DNA from: JAQGMV01 sp035525455
GTDB taxonomy: Bacteria > Pseudomonadota > Gammaproteobacteria > Burkholderiales > SG8-41
DNA: 30,878 nt
Assembly (NCBI GenBank): GCA_035525455.1
Contig: DATLEF010000085.1
Location: forward strand, 1-30,878
Direction: 5' to 3'
This document shows positions 8,671-16,639 of the stretch, piece by piece. A program made the position numbers and the translations under genes. Under the pieces are notes generated by a model. The model saw only the letters and a program-made list of their open reading frames with translations. It was not told the DNA's origin and did not search any database. Position 1 is the first letter of the stretch; every line of letters begins with the position of its first letter.

Positions 8671-9636
8671 GTGTACCGGATCTTCAGCTCTCTAACCGCG
8701 CTTGCTGCGCTCGGCTTTGCCTGCACGCTTGCAGCGCAGACCTATCCGGCGCGGCCGATCCGGCTCGTGGTCGCGCAATCAGCGGGGGGTAACGCCGATT
8801 TCGTTTCACGCCAATACGCTCAGCGCCTCGCGGAACGTTTTGGGAAACAGATCGTCGTCGACAATCGACCCGGGGGCGCGGGCGTCATCGGCACCGAAAT
8901 CGTCGCGCGCGCAGTGCCCGACGGCTACACGCTGCTGCTCGCACCGACAGGGCACGCCATAAACCCCAGCCTTTATTCGAAGCTGCCTTTTCATCCGCTG
9001 CGCGATTTCGCGCCGGTGTCGCTCCTCGCGACGAGCTCGTCGGTGATCGTGATCAATCCGCAGCTACCGGCGCGCAACGTGACGGAGCTGATAGCGCTCG
9101 CGAAAGCGCGTCCCGGCAAGCTGCACTTCGCTTCTTCCGGCATGGCGGCGGCCACGCATCTCGCGGGCGAGCTCTTCAAGTCGATGGCGCGGGTCGATAT
9201 CGTGCACGTTGCCTACAAAGGCGCGCCGCCGGCCCTGGTCGACTTGATGGGCGGTCAGGTCGAGATGATGTTCGCGAGTCCGCCTTCCGCGCTGCCGCTC
9301 GTGCGCGGCGGCCGCCTGCGCGCAATCGCAACCACCGGCCCGAAGCGCGCTCCGTATCTTCCCGACGTCCCGACTGCAAGCGAATCGGGCCTGCCCGGTT
9401 TCGAAACGACAATATGGCAGGCGTTGCTCGCGCCTGCGCGCACGCCGCCCGCCGTGATCGAGCGGCTTTATCGCGAGATCGCGGCCATTGCCGCGCTACC
9501 GGACCTGCGCGAACGGCTTGCAGCCGATGGCGCCGAACCCGTGGGCAGCACGCCGCAGCAATGTGCGGCGCATCTCGCGGCCGAAATCGCGCGCTACGCT
9601 AAAGTGATCAGGGAAATCGGGCTGAAAGTGGAGTGA
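8671..9636 (+). CDS. Bug/TctC family solute receptor (Bug 4)
   Basis: 321 residues. The start is GTG at 8671: the upstream ATGs at 8660 and 8663 are out of frame, and the signal peptide (MYRIFSSLTALAALGFACTL, cleaved near LAA-QTY) begins here. The ribosome site is poor. Mature hallmarks are YPARPIRLVVAQSAGGNADFVSR, IVVDNRPGGAGVIGTEIV and VPDGYTLLLAPTGHA. The AQSAGGNAD segment replaces the commoner PFPPGG-x-xD, which may change ligand preference. It has no same-strand partner: its 3' end is 15 bases from the convergent Yip1 gene and its 5' side is divergent from the peptidase. Confidence 0.93.
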   Translation: MYRIFSSLTALAALGFACTLAAQTYPARPIRLVVAQSAGGNADFVSRQYAQRLAERFGKQIVVDNRPGGAGVIGTEIVARAVPDGYTLLLAPTGHAINPSLYSKLPFHPLRDFAPVSLLATSSSVIVINPQLPARNVTELIALAKARPGKLHFASSGMAAATHLAGELFKSMARVDIVHVAYKGAPPALVDLMGGQVEMMFASPPSALPLVRGGRLRAIATTGPKRAPYLPDVPTASESGLPGFETTIWQALLAPARTPPAVIERLYREIAAIAALPDLRERLAADGAEPVGSTPQQCAAHLAAEIARYAKVIREIGLKVE

Positions 9637-9651
9637 CGCGGCTTTGCAACG

Positions 9652-10254
9652 TTACATCTGCGGCAACAGGCCGAGTGAACCAGCCGCATAGCCCAGAGCT
9701 GTAGAGAGCACAAGGCTCGCAAACACGACCACTGCAGCGCATTCGGCCGCTTCGCGCAGCCGCACTTTAGCGATCTGATGCAATCCGAGATAGAAAATGT
9801 AAGAGGCGTGCATGAGCGCGATCAGTATCACCATCGCCAGCAGCGGAAATTTCTGTAGCGGCGCGACCAGCACGATGCCGGCGAGCCACACAGGCGTCGC
9901 CGCATACGCGACGAGACGCGCCGCGGTCGCATAATTTCGCGCGCCATCGTAGAGCGGCAGTACGAGGTAGACCACGCCGGCAGTGACAAGGACGCCGAGT
10001 ATCTGCATGACAAAACCTGCGGCGGCGAATGCGAGTGCAAAGCGGAGATGCGCGCCGGCATCTGGAAATGAACGCAGAGCGTCGTTGCCGCCGATGAGCA
10101 GACTGATTGCGTACGCGATCGGCGCAATGAGTGCGAGCGGGGCAAGGTAAACCGCCAGCACACGCACAAAGCTGCCGCGCTCGCTCTCGATGACACTCCA
10201 CTCGTACGCAGGGCGCACGAGGAAATTCGCTACGCGTTTCACGATTTTCAGCAC
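9652..10254 (-). CDS. Yip1 family membrane protein
   Basis: 200 residues from a GTG at 10254, with AAGG about 7 bases upstream. It reads as a bacterial YIP1-domain protein. A short amphipathic N-terminus with the RPAYEWSVIESE segment (family: P-x-x-xW-x-x-IE) leads into five hydrophobic helices, including VYLAPLALIAPIAYAISLLI, a glycine-rich VMQILGVLVTAGVVYLVLPL and the final VVVFASLVLSTALGYAAGSL. The function of bacterial members is unknown. It lies 20 bases behind Bug 5 on the same strand and is likely co-transcribed with it. Confidence 0.88.
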   Translation of the reverse strand: MLKIVKRVANFLVRPAYEWSVIESERGSFVRVLAVYLAPLALIAPIAYAISLLIGGNDALRSFPDAGAHLRFALAFAAAGFVMQILGVLVTAGVVYLVLPLYDGARNYATAARLVAYAATPVWLAGIVLVAPLQKFPLLAMVILIALMHASYIFYLGLHQIAKVRLREAAECAAVVVFASLVLSTALGYAAGSLGLLPQM

Positions 10255-10274
10255 GCCGGCCTTCTTTGTTTAGA

Positions 10275-11258
10275 TTATTTCAGCCGGATGTCCGCGCGCT
10301 TGGCGATGTCGCTCCACTTCTTCACGTCATCGTGGATCAATTGCCGGAATTCCGGCGGCTTGAGCGTCATCACGTCGGCTGCTTCGGCCGCGAGCCGTTC
10401 GCGCGTCGCCGTATCGCTGACGATCGCGTTGAATTGCCTGTGCAGCTTGTTGAGGACGGGGGCTGGCGTGCCGCGCGGCGCTACGACGCCCCACCATACA
10501 GTGACCTCGTAGCCGGGGAATCCCGCTTCAGCGACCGTTGGCGTATCGGGCAGCGCACTGGTGCGTTTGGAAGCGCCGACGGCAAGCACTTTGAGCTTGC
10601 CGTTACGCACGTGCGGCAGGACCTGCGTCACCGAGCTGAACATCGCGGGGATCTGTCCCGACATGACGTCGACCATCGCCGGGCCGCCGCCTTTGTAAGG
10701 CACCATCACGATGTCGACGTTGGCCACTTTCTTGAAGAGCTCGCCGCCAAAGTGGTTGAATCCGCCGACGCCGGTCGAGGCGTACATGATCGACCCCGGC
10801 TTCGCGCGCGCCCGTTCGACGAGCTCGCGCAGCGTGGACACGCCAAAACCGGGATACACGACGATGCAATTGGGCGACGAACCGAAGGTCGCGATCGGAT
10901 CGAACGATTTTTCGACGTCGTACGGCAGGGAGCGGACGGCTGCGTTCATGACGAACGACGTCGAAACCATGAGCAGCGTATAGCCGTCGGGCGCGGAATG
11001 CGCGGCAAGCTCGGTGCCGATGATTCCGTTGGCCCCCGCGCGGTTGTCGATAACAATCTGTTGAGCGACCGCATCGGCGAGCTTCGCGCCCAGGAAGCGC
11101 GAGAGCATGTCGTTGCTGCCGCCCGGCGGGAATGGAACAATCCAGCGTATCGGCTTTTGCGGATATGTCCCTGCGGATTTCTCCGCAGCACACGCGGCGG
11201 GCGACCCCAGGATGAGACTGCTGAGTACAACAACGTGAAGCAAGCGTTGCAGCGTCAT
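10275..11258 (-). CDS. Bug/TctC family solute receptor (Bug 5)
   Basis: 327 residues with an excellent start: AGGAGGT is 6 bases before the ATG at 11258. The signal peptide is LHVVVLSSLILGSPAACAA followed by a slightly longer linker (EKSAG) before TYPQKPIRWIVPFPPGGSND. Other hallmarks are IVIDNRAGANGIIGTELA, APDGYTLLMVSTSFVM, VMVPYKGGGPAMVD and PDTPTVAEAGFPG. It is the first gene of a pair with Yip1. Divergent from the DUF457 gene; the roughly 100 bases between them must hold both promoters. Confidence 0.95.
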   Translation of the reverse strand: MTLQRLLHVVVLSSLILGSPAACAAEKSAGTYPQKPIRWIVPFPPGGSNDMLSRFLGAKLADAVAQQIVIDNRAGANGIIGTELAAHSAPDGYTLLMVSTSFVMNAAVRSLPYDVEKSFDPIATFGSSPNCIVVYPGFGVSTLRELVERARAKPGSIMYASTGVGGFNHFGGELFKKVANVDIVMVPYKGGGPAMVDVMSGQIPAMFSSVTQVLPHVRNGKLKVLAVGASKRTSALPDTPTVAEAGFPGYEVTVWWGVVAPRGTPAPVLNKLHRQFNAIVSDTATRERLAAEAADVMTLKPPEFRQLIHDDVKKWSDIAKRADIRLK

Positions 11259-11356
11259 GTCGGCACCTCCTCGTTTTCGCCGTTAAGAAAACCGTGGCGA
11301 TCTCGTTATGCCGATTACTCTAGGCCACATTGTGGTCGCACTCAAGCGATAAATCG

Positions 11357-11905
11357 ATGCCTTCCATCCTCTCGCACCCCGCCATACCGCTCGCCATCGG
11401 TATCGGCCTCGGCTCACGCGTGATCTCCGCGCGCCTCCTCGTGACGGGCGTCGCGTGTTCGATGCTGCCGGATCTGGATGTCTATCTCGGCGCTTTCGTG
11501 GCAGCTATCGACCATCGGGGCGTCACGCACTCGCTTGTCTTTGCGCTGACCTGCGCAGCAATTGCGAGCGGGCTCGCGCCGAGTCTCGATACGCGCCGGC
11601 TCACGGCGTTCTGGTTCATCGCTGTGATCACCGCATCTCACGGCTTGCTTGACGCATGCACGAACGGCGGTAGCGGCATATTGCTTTTGTGGCCGTTCTC
11701 GAACGACCGCTATTTCATGCCGTGGCAGGTGATCGAAGTATCGCCGCTCGGCGTCTCGGCATTTCTGTCGCAGCGCGGGCTCGAAGTGCTGGCCTCGGAA
11801 CTGAAATGGGTGTGGCCGCCCGCGTTCGCGCTCGGCTTCGCGCTTTATGGCTTGCGACGTACTGCGCTCCAGCGGCCGCTTGCCCGTATCGATGACAAAA
11901 GCTAA
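11357..11905 (+). CDS. DUF457/YdjM-like metal-dependent membrane hydrolase
   Basis: 182 residues from the ATG at 11357 (MPSILSHPAIPLAIGIGLGS). The family pattern is clear: SMLPDLDVYLG, then DHRGVTHSLVFAL with the putative metal-binding Asp/His/His, and later SHGLLDACTNGG and LLWPFSNDRYF. Several hydrophobic helices place it in the inner membrane. Members of this family (E. coli YdjM) are annotated as metal-dependent hydrolases from the conserved His/Asp motifs, without a proven substrate. An upstream in-frame start at 11330 is possible but adds a charged tail. It precedes the binding-protein-like gene by 41 bases on the same strand. Confidence 0.87.
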   Translation: MPSILSHPAIPLAIGIGLGSRVISARLLVTGVACSMLPDLDVYLGAFVAAIDHRGVTHSLVFALTCAAIASGLAPSLDTRRLTAFWFIAVITASHGLLDACTNGGSGILLLWPFSNDRYFMPWQVIEVSPLGVSAFLSQRGLEVLASELKWVWPPAFALGFALYGLRRTALQRPLARIDDKS

Positions 11906-11946
11906 CCTCGGTCGGCGTTTTGAGCGCTCACCAGGGATAAAAAAAA

Positions 11947-12840
11947 ATGGGCCACACCCTTGCGGTTTTCACCAAGAACCGCACGAATCCGGCTTATGCT
12001 GCAGCACGGCTCGGTGCCGACCGCGTGGCGGCAGCGCACGGGGCCCGCACGCTTCATTACGTGCCCGGGAAACCGGACGATATCGAAGAACAGATTGCGC
12101 TCATCGATACCGCACTCGCAGCGAAACCGGATGCGATTCTTCTGGTGCCGGTGCATCCGACCGCGATCAACGGCGCGATCCGAAAAATCGTAGCGGCGAA
12201 TGTGCCGCTGATCGGCTACCTCAATCCGTACTCCGAACCGGGTCCGATCTGCTTCGTAGGCTCGGACGACTACGCGCTGGGGTTACGCATCGCGACATAT
12301 CTGTACGATCATCTCGAAGGCCGTGGCGACGTCGTGATCGTCGAAGGCCCGCGCGAATCGGTCACGAGTCTCGCGCGCCTGGAAGGATTTCGCAACGCAC
12401 AGAAGAACTATCCGCAAATCAGTCTCGTCACGACGATCTGCGGCGCATATCAGCGGGACGTGACGCTCGAGACCGCGTCGGCGCTGCTGCAATCGGGCCT
12501 GCATTTCGACGCCATACTCGCGGCGAACGATGTTATGGCGCTCGCGGCGATCGAAGCGCTCGATGCGGTGGACCGCCGAAGCATTGTTGTCGGAGTGAAC
12601 GCGGTGCCGGATGCCATCACGTCGATCAGACAAGGGAAGCTCCTGGCGACGATCGACTTCGATGCGATGCAAATCGCAGGCGTTGCGACCGAAGCCGCGG
12701 TGCGTCACCTGCGCGGCGAAACGGTACCTGCGGAAATCATCCTGCCGGTGAGTCTTGTCGATCGCACGAATTACCGGGAATGGGATAAACCTTTCGCGGA
12801 GCGGGCACTGGTGCAGTGGGAAGACGCAGTGACGCGCTGA
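11947..12840 (+). CDS. Periplasmic-binding-protein-like (type 1) protein without signal peptide
   Basis: 297 residues. The fold is that of sugar-type binding proteins or the LacI effector domain. The N-terminal MGHTLAVFTKNRTNPAYAAARLGAD is the first strand and helix, then KPDAILLVPVHPTAINGAIRK, VPLIGYLN, CFVGSDDYALGLRIATYL, DVVIVEGPRESVTSLARLEG and FDAILAANDVMALAAIEAL. The first beta strand begins at residue 3, so there is no room for a signal peptide or DNA-binding headpiece. No upstream ATG in frame extends it. The ATG follows a run of nine A and an AGGGA site. Either it is a cytoplasmic sensor or its export signal was lost. No ABC partner is adjacent. Its 3' end overlaps the App1-like gene. 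Confidence 0.8.
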   Translation: MGHTLAVFTKNRTNPAYAAARLGADRVAAAHGARTLHYVPGKPDDIEEQIALIDTALAAKPDAILLVPVHPTAINGAIRKIVAANVPLIGYLNPYSEPGPICFVGSDDYALGLRIATYLYDHLEGRGDVVIVEGPRESVTSLARLEGFRNAQKNYPQISLVTTICGAYQRDVTLETASALLQSGLHFDAILAANDVMALAAIEALDAVDRRSIVVGVNAVPDAITSIRQGKLLATIDFDAMQIAGVATEAAVRHLRGETVPAEIILPVSLVDRTNYREWDKPFAERALVQWEDAVTR

Positions 12841-13889
12841 TCGGTTTTGCGCGATGGCGACGCGCGAAGCGATGGTTGATCGAGCCGTACCTGGGCTTCG
12901 GCACGCAGTCTAAGCTCACGCTGCCCGGCCGCGTCCTGGAAGACCGCCGTCTCATACCCTCCACCGAGACCGACACCAGCTGGCGCAACCTGCGCAACAC
13001 CTACAAGCGCTTTGCGACACGCGAGGTCGCAGGCGCGCGCGTATGCGCGACGTTCAAAGGCGCTGAATCGATCGCGATCACCGACAGCGAAGGTTACTTC
13101 TGCATTCAAATCGAATTGGACGCACCGCCCGATGCGCGTTTATGGCAGGAGCTCGAGCTCCAACTCATCGAGCCGCGAGCCGCGGCGGGAACGCCTACCC
13201 GTGCCACCGCCGAAGTGCTGGTGCCCCCACCGGGCGCGCGCTTCGGCGTGGTGAGCGACATCGACGACACGGTCGTCGCGACTCACGTCGCCAGCACGTT
13301 CAAGATGCTCCTGACCGTGCTGTTCTCGAACGCGCACGTGCGCACGCCTTTCAAAGGGATCGCCGCGTTTTATCGCGCCTTGCACGGCGGAGCGAGCGGC
13401 GCCGAGGCAAACCCGATCTTTTATGTGTCGAACGGACCCTGGAACCTGTACGGCCTGCTGATCGAGTTCTTCAAGCTGAACGAAATTCCGCTTGGCCCTC
13501 TGTTCCTGCGCGATTTCGGGCCGCAGATCCTGTTCCCGTCGAGACCGCACATGGGGCACAAGCTGTCGCACATCGGGCGCATACTGGAAGCGTATCCTCA
13601 TCTGCCGTTCATACTGATCGGCGACAGCGGCGAGCGCGATCCGGAAATTTACGCGGAGATCGCGACGCGCTACCCCGACCGCATACGCGCGATATACATC
13701 CGCTCGGTCGACCAGCGCCAAGAACGTCTCGCGGCGATCGACGCGCTCGCGGCGACGATCACGGCTATGAAAACGCAGTTCGTCCTGGCGCCCGACAGTG
13801 AATTCGCCGCGGTGCACGCGGCCGCGGAAGGTCTCATCGCAAGCCACACGCTCGCACTCATACGAGAGGAAAAAAAGGGCGCGGGATGA
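12816..13889 (+). CDS. App1-like phosphatase (DUF2183 domain)
   Basis: 357 residues if GTG 12816 is used, overlapping the previous gene by 25 bases; TTG 12876 is the next candidate. The N-terminal part (to about 140) is a beta-rich domain with GARVCATF and ITDSEGYFCIQI strands. The DUF2183 catalytic domain begins at FGVVSDIDDTVV, where Asp148-x-Asp150-x-Thr152 is the HAD-type DxDxT motif of yeast App1 and lipin-type phosphatidate phosphatases. FYVSNGPWNLYGLL (HAD motif II Ser) and FILIGDSGERDPEIYAEIA (motif IV acids) follow. This predicts a Mg-dependent lipid or phospho-compound phosphatase in the cytoplasm; bacterial substrates are not established. The overlap suggests translational coupling with the binding-protein-like gene. 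Confidence 0.86.
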   Translation: MGRRSDALIGFARWRRAKRWLIEPYLGFGTQSKLTLPGRVLEDRRLIPSTETDTSWRNLRNTYKRFATREVAGARVCATFKGAESIAITDSEGYFCIQIELDAPPDARLWQELELQLIEPRAAAGTPTRATAEVLVPPPGARFGVVSDIDDTVVATHVASTFKMLLTVLFSNAHVRTPFKGIAAFYRALHGGASGAEANPIFYVSNGPWNLYGLLIEFFKLNEIPLGPLFLRDFGPQILFPSRPHMGHKLSHIGRILEAYPHLPFILIGDSGERDPEIYAEIATRYPDRIRAIYIRSVDQRQERLAAIDALAATITAMKTQFVLAPDSEFAAVHAAAEGLIASHTLALIREEKKGAG

Positions 13890-13999
13890 AAGTGCGGGCG
13901 GCGTGGTCCTTGCTAACACGCTGGACTACAATGCGCGAGAGCATCGCGTTCACGCGAGCGAGCAGCTTCCGGCATCGCTTCTTACGACAGGGGAAACAT

Positions 14000-15583
14000 A
14001 TGAAACCGTTTGCACGCCGACTGGCACGTTGCATCGCAGTGGCGGCCATTGCAGCGCTGCCGCTTGCGCCGGCGCAAGCCCAGAAAGTCCTCAAGTTCAT
14101 TCCGCAAGCCGACCTTCGCATACTCGATCCGATCAGCACCACGGCGTACATTACGCGCAACCACGGCTACATGGTGTACGACACGCTGTTCGCGATGGAT
14201 GAGAAGTTCCAGGTGAAGCCGCAGATGGTCGACAAGTACGACGTGAGCAAAGACCATCTCACGTACACGTTCACGCTACGCGACGGCCTCAAGTTTCACG
14301 ACGGTCAGGCGGTGACTTCGGCCGACTGTATTGCGTCTATCGACCGCTGGGGCAAGCGCGACGCGCTGGGGCAGAAGCTCGCCGAAGCAACTGCGTCGTG
14401 GGCGGCAGTCAACGACAAGACATTCCGCCTCACATTGAAGAAACCATTTCCTCTCACGCTGGAGGCGCTCGCCAAACCGTCGTCGAACGTGCCGTTCATC
14501 ATGCCCGAGCGCATCGCCAAAACGGATCCGTTCAAGAATATCGAAGATCCGATCGGCTCCGGACCGTTCAAGTTCGTCAGGGCCGAATGGGTGCCGGGCA
14601 ACAAAGTCGTTTACGTGAAGAACACCGATTACGTGCCGCGCAAAGAGCCGCCGTCGTGGGCGTCAGGCGGCAAAGTCGTGAAAGTCGACCGTGTCGAATG
14701 GATCTACATTCCCGATTCGGCCACGGCGGCTGCCGCGCTCAACGCAGGCGAGGCCGATTGGTGGGAACAGCTTCCGCCCGATCTGATTCCCCTGCTGACG
14801 AAGAACAAGCAGATCACCGTGAAGAACATCGACCCGCTGGGATCGATGGGCATGATCCGCTTCAACTTCCTGTATCCGCCTTTCAACAATCCGAAGATGC
14901 GTCAGGCATTGCTGTATGCGGTCAACCAGCAGGATTACGTGATCGGCATCGCGGGAGACCCGAAGAACGGGCACCCGTGCTACTCGTATTTCACGTGTGG
15001 AACACCGCTCGCATCCGAAATCGGCGCCGAGCCGCTGAAAGGCAAGCGCGACCTGGAGAAAGCGAAACAGCTCATCAAGGAATCCGGCTACAAAGGCGAG
15101 CGCATCGTCATCATCAACGCCACCGACCAGCCCATCGTCCATTCGCAATCGCTGTTGACGCTCGCAATGCTGAAGAGCCTGGGCCTCAACGCCGAAGTGC
15201 AGTCCGGCGACTGGGGCACGCTGATCACGCGCCGTGCGGTGCGGGAACCGCCGGAAAAAGGCGGCTGGAACATTTTCCACACGTGGCTCGTCGGTCCCGA
15301 CATGGTGAATCCTGCGGTGAATTTCCCGATCCGCGGCACGGGCGATAAAGCGTGGTTCGGCTGGCCGACCGATCAGCGGCTGGAGGAGCTCCGCGAAGCC
15401 TGGTTCAACGCCACCGACGCAGCCTCCTCGAAGAAAGCCGCAAGCGCCGTGCAGCAGCGCGCATTCGAATTCGTGCCGTTCATTCCCACCGGCCAGTTCA
15501 TATTGCCCACGGCGTATCGCTCGAACATCTCCGGAGTCATCATCGCGCCCGTCGCGTTTCTCTGGAACGTCGAGAAGAAATGA
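14000..15583 (+). CDS. ABC transporter substrate-binding protein, family 5 (peptide/nickel type)
   Basis: 527 residues from the ATG at 14000, with AGGGG 6 bases upstream; the longer open frame from 13886 lacks a signal peptide. The signal is RLARCIAVAAIAALPLAPAQ, cleaved near AQA-QKV. Mature features of SBP family 5 are DLRILDPISTTAY, YMVYDTLFAMDEKFQVKPQM, YTFTLRDGLKFHDGQAVTSAD, DPIGSGPFKF and NNPKMRQALLYAVNQQDYV. It is the DppA/OppA-like periplasmic receptor of the importer encoded directly downstream (two permeases, two ATPases). A substrate cannot be fixed from sequence: peptides are likely, though glutathione, nickel or opines occur in the family. It is followed by a hairpin-rich gap of 114 bases, consistent with higher expression of the receptor than of the membrane genes. 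Confidence 0.95.
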   Translation: MKPFARRLARCIAVAAIAALPLAPAQAQKVLKFIPQADLRILDPISTTAYITRNHGYMVYDTLFAMDEKFQVKPQMVDKYDVSKDHLTYTFTLRDGLKFHDGQAVTSADCIASIDRWGKRDALGQKLAEATASWAAVNDKTFRLTLKKPFPLTLEALAKPSSNVPFIMPERIAKTDPFKNIEDPIGSGPFKFVRAEWVPGNKVVYVKNTDYVPRKEPPSWASGGKVVKVDRVEWIYIPDSATAAAALNAGEADWWEQLPPDLIPLLTKNKQITVKNIDPLGSMGMIRFNFLYPPFNNPKMRQALLYAVNQQDYVIGIAGDPKNGHPCYSYFTCGTPLASEIGAEPLKGKRDLEKAKQLIKESGYKGERIVIINATDQPIVHSQSLLTLAMLKSLGLNAEVQSGDWGTLITRRAVREPPEKGGWNIFHTWLVGPDMVNPAVNFPIRGTGDKAWFGWPTDQRLEELREAWFNATDAASSKKAASAVQQRAFEFVPFIPTGQFILPTAYRSNISGVIIAPVAFLWNVEKK

Positions 15584-15626
15584 CGATCGTATAGCGGCAC
15601 GTGCCGGTATCGAGGAGCGATCGTCA
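15581..15626 (+). repeat. Hairpin: inverted repeat after the binding-protein stop codon
   Basis: A perfect 9-base inverted repeat, TGACGATCG at 15581-15589 and CGATCGTCA at 15618-15626, encloses a perfect 12-base palindrome CGGCACGTGCCG at 15595-15606. The stop codon of the binding-protein gene is its first three bases. No U-tract follows, so it does not look like a strong terminator. A role as a 3' stabiliser of the receptor mRNA or as a partial attenuator, as in the malE-malF gap, is inference. Confidence 0.6.
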
Positions 15627-15687
15627 TCCCGGCGCGCGGAAGGTGCATCCCGGACCGGTAATACGCGATCCGGGACCGGGATCCAGG
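15622..15687 (+). repeat. Palindromic dispersed-repeat-like element between receptor and permease genes
   Basis: The stretch begins CGTCATCCCGGCG and ends CCGGGATCCAGG, matching the two ends of a common proteobacterial palindromic repeat (reverse complement of the copy at 18608-18637). The usual short loop is replaced by about 40 bases that hold further ATCCCGG/CCGGGAT arms. The right end runs into AGGTGA (15685-15690), the likely ribosome site of the next permease gene. Homology to the named repeat type is judged by eye only. Confidence 0.45.
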
Positions 15688-15697
15688 TGACAAGGAA

Positions 15698-16639
15698 TTG
15701 TTCGCGTATGTAATACGGCGCCTATTCGCGACCATCGTCGTCATGACGGTGGTCGCGTTCTTCGTCTTTTCCCTGCTCTACCTCACTCCTGGCGATCCGG
15801 CTGCCGTCATCGCCGGTGACGCGGCGACCACCGACGACATCAGGCGCATACGCGCCAACCTCGGGCTCGACGAGCCTTTCCTCGTGCGTTTCGGAGGATG
15901 GGTGTGGGGACTCCTCCACGGCGATCTCGGGACTTCGATTTTCACCAATCTCCCGGTGACGCGACTGATCGGGCAGCGCGTCGAGCCGACCGTCGCGCTG
16001 ACGCTCTGCACGCTCCTCGTCGCGGTGGCCGTCGCGGTGCCGCTCGGCGTTATCGCCGCAGCGCGCGTCGGGACCTGGATCGATCGCTTCGTGATGGCGT
16101 TCTCGGTACTGGGTTTCTCGGTGCCGGTATTCGTGCTCGCCTACATTCTCATCCTGACTTTTTCCATCGAGCTCGACTGGCTCCCGGTGCAGGGCTATCA
16201 CAACCTGAGCGAAGGCCTGTGGGAGTGGCTGCGCCATCTGATCCTGCCGAGCATCGCTTTGGGCACGGTGTACATCGCGTTGATTGCACGCATCACCCGC
16301 GCGACGATGCTCGACGTGCTCTCGCAGGACTATGTGCGCACGGCGCAGGCGAAGGGGCTTGCGCCGGCCGCGGTCCTGGTGGGTCATGCACTGAAGAACG
16401 CAGCCGTTCCCATCATGACGATCATCGGCATCGGCATCGCGCTCCTCATCAGCGGCGCGATCGTAACCGAGACCGTGTTCGCGATTCCGGGCATCGGGCG
16501 GCTGACCGTGGATGCGATCCTGCGGCGCGACTATCCGATCATCCAGGGTGTCATCCTCATCTTCTCCGCGGCGTATGTGCTGATCAATCTCGCGGTCGAC
16601 CTCTCCTACATGTTCTTCGATCCGCGGATACGCTACTGA
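15698..16639 (+). CDS. Peptide-type ABC transporter permease (DppB-like)
   Basis: 313 residues starting at TTG 15698. AGGTGA at 15685-15690 is 7 bases upstream, and the product begins MFAYVIRRLFATIVVMTVVA, which is the normal N-terminus of DppB-type permeases; no ATG or GTG is available. Family features are LTPGDPAAVIAG, LGLDEPFLVRFGGWVWGLLHGDLGTS, about six membrane helices, the EAA loop DYVRTAQAKGLAPAAVLVGHALKN that docks on the ATPase, and VFAIPGIGRLTVDAILRRDYP near the end. It pairs with the next permease, whose ATG overlaps its stop by one base (TGATG). Together they form the membrane channel of the importer. Confidence 0.94.
   Translation: MFAYVIRRLFATIVVMTVVAFFVFSLLYLTPGDPAAVIAGDAATTDDIRRIRANLGLDEPFLVRFGGWVWGLLHGDLGTSIFTNLPVTRLIGQRVEPTVALTLCTLLVAVAVAVPLGVIAAARVGTWIDRFVMAFSVLGFSVPVFVLAYILILTFSIELDWLPVQGYHNLSEGLWEWLRHLILPSIALGTVYIALIARITRATMLDVLSQDYVRTAQAKGLAPAAVLVGHALKNAAVPIMTIIGIGIALLISGAIVTETVFAIPGIGRLTVDAILRRDYPIIQGVILIFSAAYVLINLAVDLSYMFFDPRIRY

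Noticed and set aside
13890..13999. Promoter with TACAAT at 13927-13932 before the binding-protein gene
   Set aside because: No acceptable -35 hexamer lies 16-18 bases upstream; too weak to list.
15898..16638. N-terminal extension of the second permease by about 250 codons
   Set aside because: The added part is a shadow of the first permease; the start at 16639 gives a family-length protein with the standard N-terminus.
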